Positions 60,115-64,000 of a stretch of DNA of 64,000 bases are shown here, in pieces. Every line of letters starts with the position of its first letter. The first letter of the stretch is position 1. Location of the stretch: positions 123,421 through 187,420 of the forward strand of contig NZ_JAFFIX010000014.1 of NCBI RefSeq assembly GCF_016916835.1. Direction: 5' to 3'. The position numbers were made by a program, and so were the translations under genes. The notes beneath the pieces are model-generated. The model searched no databases, had not been told where the DNA came from, and was given only the letters and a program-made list of their open reading frames with translations. The stretch comes from Actinacidiphila bryophytorum (GTDB taxonomy: Bacteria; Actinomycetota; Actinomycetes; Streptomycetales; Streptomycetaceae).

Positions 60115-61137
60115 ATGACCTCCTCCGCACGCTCCTCCACTTCCTCCACCTCCTCCTCCACTTCCTCCTTCTCCTCCTCCACTTCCTCCTTCTCCTCCTC
60201 GCACCGCGCCGGGATGCTCTTCGCCGCCCTGGCCTGCGTCCTGGTCGGCGCGTCCTTCACCGCGGGCGGTGCGCTGGTGGACTACCCGCACGCGGGCGGG
60301 CAGGCGGTCCGCTACGGGCTCGCGTGCCTGCTGCTGGCGTTTCCCGCGGGGCGGGCCGGGGGGTGGGCGCGGCTGCGGGCGCTGCGGCCGCGGCAGTGGG
60401 CGCTCGCGGCCGGTGTCGCAGCCGTCGGCATGGTCGGCTTCAACCTCTCGGTGCTGGCCGCCGAGCGCACCGCCCAACCCGCGGTGCCCGGCGTGCTCGT
60501 GGGCTGCGCACCGGTCGTGGTCGCCGTCCTGGTACCGCTCGCGGCGGGGCGGCGGCCGGGCAGGGCCGCCGTCGCGGGCGCCGCCATGGTCGCGGCGGGC
60601 GCCTTCGTCGTGCAGGGGTGGGGCGGCACGGACACCGCAGGGCTGCTGTGGTCGGTGGCCGCGCTCGGCGGCGAGGTCGGCTTCGCGCTGCTCGCCGCGC
60701 CCCTGGTCGCGCCGCTCGGGCCGCTGCTGCTGTCGGCGGCCGTGTGCGGGCTGGCCGCCGCGGAGGCCGCAGTGCTGGGCGTCGCCCGGGGCGGGCGGGC
60801 GGCGCTGCGGGTGCCGGACGCGGCGGAGGCGTCGGCGCTGGGCTGGCAGGCGGTGGTGGCCACCGTCGTCGGCTTCGTCTTCTGGTACGCGGGGATGCAG
60901 CGGCTGGGCGCCGAGCGGGCCACCCTCTTCTCCGGGCTGATCCCGGTGTCGGCCGCGCTGACCGCGCCGCTGGTCGCGCTCGGGACCTTCGGCGCCGCCC
61001 AACTCGCCGGCAGCGCCCTGGTGGCCGCCGGGGTCGCGGTCGGTGCCGGCCGCCGCCGTCCGGCGGGTATCAGGCGGCCGGCGCCGGCGGGGGAGCCGGC
61101 CGGGCGGGCGGCCCGGCCGGTCGCGATGCGGCGTTGA
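60115..61137 (+). CDS. EamA/DMT-superfamily exporter with Ser/Thr-rich N-terminus
   Basis: 340 aa, ten-helix drug/metabolite transporter (two EamA halves: ALACVLVGASFTAGGALVDY to FVVQGWG, and SVAALGGEVGFALL to VAAGVAVGAG). The first ~33 residues are almost only Ser/Thr/Phe, encoded by a C/T-rich tandem repeat; the folded protein starts near Met34. ATG 60115 is favoured because TAGCGT lies 6 nt upstream (leaderless). MocR-divergent DMT pumps commonly export amino acids or amines. Confidence 0.85.
   Translation: MTSSARSSTSSTSSSTSSFSSSTSSFSSSHRAGMLFAALACVLVGASFTAGGALVDYPHAGGQAVRYGLACLLLAFPAGRAGGWARLRALRPRQWALAAGVAAVGMVGFNLSVLAAERTAQPAVPGVLVGCAPVVVAVLVPLAAGRRPGRAAVAGAAMVAAGAFVVQGWGGTDTAGLLWSVAALGGEVGFALLAAPLVAPLGPLLLSAAVCGLAAAEAAVLGVARGGRAALRVPDAAEASALGWQAVVATVVGFVFWYAGMQRLGAERATLFSGLIPVSAALTAPLVALGTFGAAQLAGSALVAAGVAVGAGRRRPAGIRRPAPAGEPAGRAARPVAMRR
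60158..60199 (+). repeat. 21-bp pyrimidine-rich tandem repeat in the DMT gene
   Basis: Two exact 21-nt units (60158-60178 and 60179-60199) coding S/T-T-S-S-F-S-S, inside a tract from 60131 to 60200 that is nearly free of G and has A only at intervals. Unit length is a multiple of 3, so copy-number change keeps the frame. Confidence 0.8.
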
Positions 61138-61201
61138 GATCGTGTCGGGGGAATTGTCCCGAGGCGGGAACTCCGGTGGGATGGGGGGAGTTGTCTCAGT
61201 A

Positions 61202-61226
61202 CGGGCCGGTGCGCGGCACCGGCCCG
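61202..61226. terminator. Perfect 11-bp hairpin, convergent gap
   Basis: CGGGCCGGTGC-GCG-GCACCGGCCCG, 11-bp stem and 3-nt loop, between the converging DMT and permease genes. Works on both strands. Confidence 0.7.
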
Positions 61227-61234
61227 GCCAACTG

Positions 61235-61265
61235 CCCCGACCGGGCGCCCCCGTCCCGGTCGGGG
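61235..61265. terminator. Second perfect 11-bp hairpin, convergent gap
   Basis: CCCCGACCGGG and CCCGGTCGGGG with a 9-nt loop, 8 nt after the first hairpin. Together they form a tandem bidirectional terminator. Upstream, 61143-61200 carries related words (GGGGGAATTGTCCCGAG; GGGGGAGTTGTCTCAGT). Confidence 0.7.
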
Positions 61266-61350
61266 CGCCGCCGCACCGCGTCTGCCTGTCCCCTCCTCGG
61301 GCGGACGCGGCGCGGAAGCGGTGGGCGGCCGGGCACCCCCCGGGCCGGGG

Positions 61351-62811
61351 CTACTTCACGTTCAGCAGCTGCTGCAGCGGGTCGATGGCGAAGTAGGCCA
61401 GGAAGCACACCGACACACCCCACACCAGCGGGTGCACCTCCCGCACCTTGCCGAGCGCCAGCTTGATGGCGACGAAGGACAGGAAGCCCGCCCCGATGCC
61501 GTTGGTGATGCTGTAGGTGAAGGGCATCGCGGCGATGGTCAGGAAGGCCGGGATCGCGATGTCGTACTGGGTCCAGTCGATGTTCCGCACCTGCGCCATC
61601 AGCAGGAAGCCCACCGCGACCAGGGCGGGCGCCGCGGCCTGCGAGGGCACCACCGCCGCCAGCGGCGACAGGAACAGTGCCACCGCGAAGAGCGCGCCGG
61701 TCACGACGCTGGCGAGCCCGGTGCGCGCGCCCTCGCCGACACCGGCCGCGGACTCGACGTAGGCGGTGTTGGACGACGCGGAGGCCGCACCGCCCGCCAC
61801 GGCGGCGGCGCCGTCGATGAAGAGCACCCGGCCGATGTTGGGCACCCGGCCCTTGTCGTCGAGCAGCCCGGCCTCGCTGGAGATGCCGACGATCGTGCCC
61901 ATGGCGTCGAAGAAGTCGGACAGCACCAGGGTGAAGACGAACAGCGAGGCGGTCACCACACCCGCCTCTGAGAAGCCGCCGAAGAGGCTGAAGTGGCCGA
62001 TGAGCCCGAAGTCCGGGGTGGCCACGACGTCGTCGGGCACCTTGGGCGCGGTCAGCCCCCACGCGGCGGCCGGCAGGTCGGCGATCTCGTTGACGACGAT
62101 CGCCACCACCGTCATCACCACGATGCTGATCAGGATCGCGCCCTTGACCCGGCGGGCCACCAGCGCGACCGTCAGCAGCACCCCGAGGCAGAAGACCAGC
62201 ACCGGCCAGCCGGTGAGCGTGCCGGTGCCGCCGAGCTGCACCGGGACCGTCGTCTTGGCCGCGTCGGGGATGCGGCTGGCGAAGCCGGCGTCGATGAAGC
62301 CGATGAAGGCGATGAACAGTCCGATGCCGACGCTGATCGCCTGCTTGATCGGCAGCGGGATGGCGTTCATGATCGCCTCGCGCAGCCCGGTGGCGACCAG
62401 GACGCAGATCAGCAGGCCTTCGAGGACCACCAGGCCCATGGCGTCCGGCCAGCTCATCTTCGGTGCGAGCTGGAAGGCGACCACGGCGTTGAGGCCGAGC
62501 CCGGCGGCCACCGCGAGCGGCAGGTTGCCGCCCACCCCCATGACCGCGGTCATCACCGCGGCCACCAGCGCGGTGGCGGTGACCAGTTGGGTGGTCGACA
62601 GGTGGTGCCCGAACTTGTCCGTCGCACCGGACAGGATGATCGGGTTGAGCACGAGGATGTACGCCATGGTGAAGAAGGTGGCGAAGCCTCCGCGTATCTC
62701 CCGCCCGGGCGTCGAACCGCGTTCCGATATGCGGAAGTAGCGGTCCAGCGCCTTGCCTCCGGGCGGCGGTGCGGACACCGGCTTGTCGGTGTCCACGACG
62801 GGTCCTGGCAT
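61351..62811 (-). CDS. AzgA-type purine/hypoxanthine permease (NCS2 family)
   Basis: 486 aa, about 13-14 helices. RGGFATFFTMAYILVLNPII, ATALVAAVMTAVMGVGGNLP, GLGLNAVVAFQL and FVFTLVLSDFFDAMGTIVGI, then ASSNTAYVESAAGVGEGART (the TAYVESxAG motif of the AzgA/GhxP group). Proton-linked uptake of adenine, guanine or hypoxanthine in the inner membrane. ATG 62811 (MPGPVVDTDKPV). No purine riboswitch motif seen upstream. Confidence 0.92.
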   Translation of the reverse strand: MPGPVVDTDKPVSAPPPGGKALDRYFRISERGSTPGREIRGGFATFFTMAYILVLNPIILSGATDKFGHHLSTTQLVTATALVAAVMTAVMGVGGNLPLAVAAGLGLNAVVAFQLAPKMSWPDAMGLVVLEGLLICVLVATGLREAIMNAIPLPIKQAISVGIGLFIAFIGFIDAGFASRIPDAAKTTVPVQLGGTGTLTGWPVLVFCLGVLLTVALVARRVKGAILISIVVMTVVAIVVNEIADLPAAAWGLTAPKVPDDVVATPDFGLIGHFSLFGGFSEAGVVTASLFVFTLVLSDFFDAMGTIVGISSEAGLLDDKGRVPNIGRVLFIDGAAAVAGGAASASSNTAYVESAAGVGEGARTGLASVVTGALFAVALFLSPLAAVVPSQAAAPALVAVGFLLMAQVRNIDWTQYDIAIPAFLTIAAMPFTYSITNGIGAGFLSFVAIKLALGKVREVHPLVWGVSVCFLAYFAIDPLQQLLNVK

Positions 62812-63078
62812 GGTGCTCCTCTGGTTGTGCGACCTGGTGCTGCGGCCCTGCGCCGGCGGGTGGTCCGCGGGCGGGGCACACGGATTGTCCTCGCCTGCGG
62901 GTCCTGGCGGGTTTCCGCGGCGTTACCCGGTATCACCGTCGGGTTTCAGCCATGCTCAGGTCAACACTTGCGACGGCGGCGATACGGCATCGACTGCCGC
63001 GCGGCATGCGGCCGTCCGGTGCGCCCGTGCCCCGCCGCGCCGCTGGACAGCGCCCCCGCCCTCCGGTGGGATGGGCAG
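62812..63078. other. Divergent control region between permease and sigma-factor genes
   Basis: 267 bp; both promoters should be here. No unambiguous -35/-10 pair or palindrome noted. No gene. Confidence 0.4.
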
Positions 63079-63966
63079 GTGAGCGACGACACCCGTCCCG
63101 CGCCGGTATCCGCCGCCGAGACCTTCGAACGGCACCGGCCGGTCATGACCGGCGTCGCCTACCGCATGCTCGGCCGCTTCGCCGACGCCGAGGACGTCGT
63201 CCAGGAGGCCTGGCTGCGCTGGGCCGACACCGACCGCAGCCGGGTGCGCGAGCCGCGCGCCTTCCTGGTGCGCACCACCACGCGGCTGGCGATCGACCGG
63301 CTGCGGCACGTCCAGTCCCGGCACGAGGCCTACGTCGGCGAGTGGCTGCCGGAACCGCTCACCACCGACGGCGAGCCCGGCGCCGAGTCCCGGGTGCTGC
63401 TGGCCGAAACGGTGTCGCTGGCGATGCTGGTGCTGCTGGAGTCCCTGACCCCGCTGGAGCGCGCGGTGTTCGTGCTGCGCGAGGCCTTCGGCTACCCCTA
63501 CGGAGAGATCGCCGCGATCCTGGACCGGGCAGAACCCGCCGTACGCCAGCTCGCCGGGCGCGCCCGGCGCCATGTGGAGGCCAGGGAGCAGCGCTTCGAC
63601 GCCGACCCCGAGGTCAGCGCCCGGCTCACCGAGCGCTTCCTGGCCGCCTGCACGGGCGGCGACCTGGAAGGCCTGCTCGCGCTGCTCGCCCCCGACGTAC
63701 GGCTGATCGGCGACGGCGGGGGAGTGCAGAAGGCGCCGCTGCGCATCCTGGCGACAGCGGCCGACGTCGGCCGCTTCCTGCACGCCATCTCCGACGACAC
63801 ACCGCCCGCCATGGGCGTCGCCTTCCGCGAGGTCAACGGGTCGCCGGCGATCGTCATCACCTCGCACGGCCGGCCGCACACCGTGGTGTCGCTGGAGATC
63901 AGGGACGGCCGGATCGCCTGCGTCTACCTGCTGACCAACCCCGGCAAGCTCACCGGCATCCGCTGA
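63079..63966 (+). CDS. ECF41-type RNA polymerase sigma factor with SnoaL-like C-terminal domain
   Basis: 295 aa. Sigma region 2: MLGRFADAEDVVQEAWLRWA, then AFLVRTTTRLAIDRLR; region 4: LTPLERAVFVLREAFGYPYG and IAAILDRAEPAVRQLAGRAR. Then the extra domain typical of ECF41: FLAACTGGDLEGLLALLAPDV, IGDGGGVQKAP and the final LTNPGKLTGIR, i.e. the DGGG and NPxKL signatures. In ECF41 this domain replaces an anti-sigma factor and tunes activity in cis. The start is GTG 63079. The usual partner oxidoreductase/carboxymuconolactone-decarboxylase gene is not visible before the window ends. Confidence 0.92.
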   Translation: MSDDTRPAPVSAAETFERHRPVMTGVAYRMLGRFADAEDVVQEAWLRWADTDRSRVREPRAFLVRTTTRLAIDRLRHVQSRHEAYVGEWLPEPLTTDGEPGAESRVLLAETVSLAMLVLLESLTPLERAVFVLREAFGYPYGEIAAILDRAEPAVRQLAGRARRHVEAREQRFDADPEVSARLTERFLAACTGGDLEGLLALLAPDVRLIGDGGGVQKAPLRILATAADVGRFLHAISDDTPPAMGVAFREVNGSPAIVITSHGRPHTVVSLEIRDGRIACVYLLTNPGKLTGIR

Positions 63967-64000
63967 CCCGCGATCACGGCACGGCAAGAAGAACGGTCTA

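Overview
The window is very GC-rich (roughly 70% or more, with strong G/C bias at third codon positions). Its gene families are those of a streptomycete-type actinomycete chromosome: an MbtH-assisted NRPS, large numbers of MFS efflux pumps, a tuf3-like EF-Tu, an ECF41-type sigma factor, an OvmZ-like protein, and many genes whose -10 box lies only 6-8 nt before the start codon. I see no tRNA, rRNA or CRISPR array.

Layout. (1) 1-11444: right-hand end of a nonribosomal peptide cluster. It holds the end of a type II thioesterase, a 3097-aa NRPS (C-A-T-C-A-T-E-C), an MbtH-like protein and an MFS exporter, all co-directional with overlapping or near-overlapping stops and starts; the rest of the cluster lies left of the window. 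(2) 11799-14348: TetR regulator and DHA2-type efflux pump. (3) 14383-15225: a decayed strip with a LamG-domain remnant and a broken GlxA/AraC-type regulator. (4) 15404-19243: a response regulator, histidine kinase and secreted PDZ-S41 protease in one orientation. (5) 19844-25709: a region of gene wreckage around two intact housekeeping genes (pyrE and a Sua5/TsaC-type tRNA-modification enzyme). It contains IS982, IS1380 and IS256 remnants, an in-frame chimera of an ECF sigma N-terminus with its likely neighbour gene, an IS256 transposase fused to what looks like a carbonic anhydrase C-terminus, and a decayed serine recombinase. (6) 25763-40499: mostly core metabolism and envelope genes, including the tuf3-like gene with an unusual leader and a perfect terminator, two DedA-superfamily membrane proteins, gamma-carbonic anhydrase, YbaK and YigZ families, and a glucarate-degradation pair (gudD-kdgD) with a clear promoter and candidate operator. 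(7) 40915-45593: sbcD-sbcC, with a repeat-derived low-complexity insert in SbcC. (8) 45600-51931: two divergent Lrp/AsnC-target pairs (rhodanese; cystathionine gamma-lyase), a DUF885 peptidase and an OvmZ-like protein. (9) 51978-54378: a deoxysugar-ketoreductase remnant and an efflux operon whose FMN-reductase gene has an internal deletion, controlled from a divergent region with three regularly spaced TetR-type operators. (10) 55124-63966: a PPOX flavoprotein, an ACT-GNAT protein, a PP2C-like phosphatase, a MocR regulator divergent from a DMT exporter, an AzgA-type purine permease and an ECF41 sigma factor.

Functional picture. The NRPS adds two residues; by the specificity codes I read, the first is uncertain (Gly-like) and the second is Val/Ile-like and is epimerised. 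It then ends in an extra condensation domain with no thioesterase, so either a further subunit or an unusual release step is implied. Four MFS pumps, two TetR regulators and the MocR/DMT pair give a strong export theme. The best candidates for something new are the NRPS terminal C domain, the EF-Tu leader with an alanine-rich ORF, the three-operator TetR switch and the chimeric genes in the 20-25 kb region. No wholly new multi-gene system is obvious.
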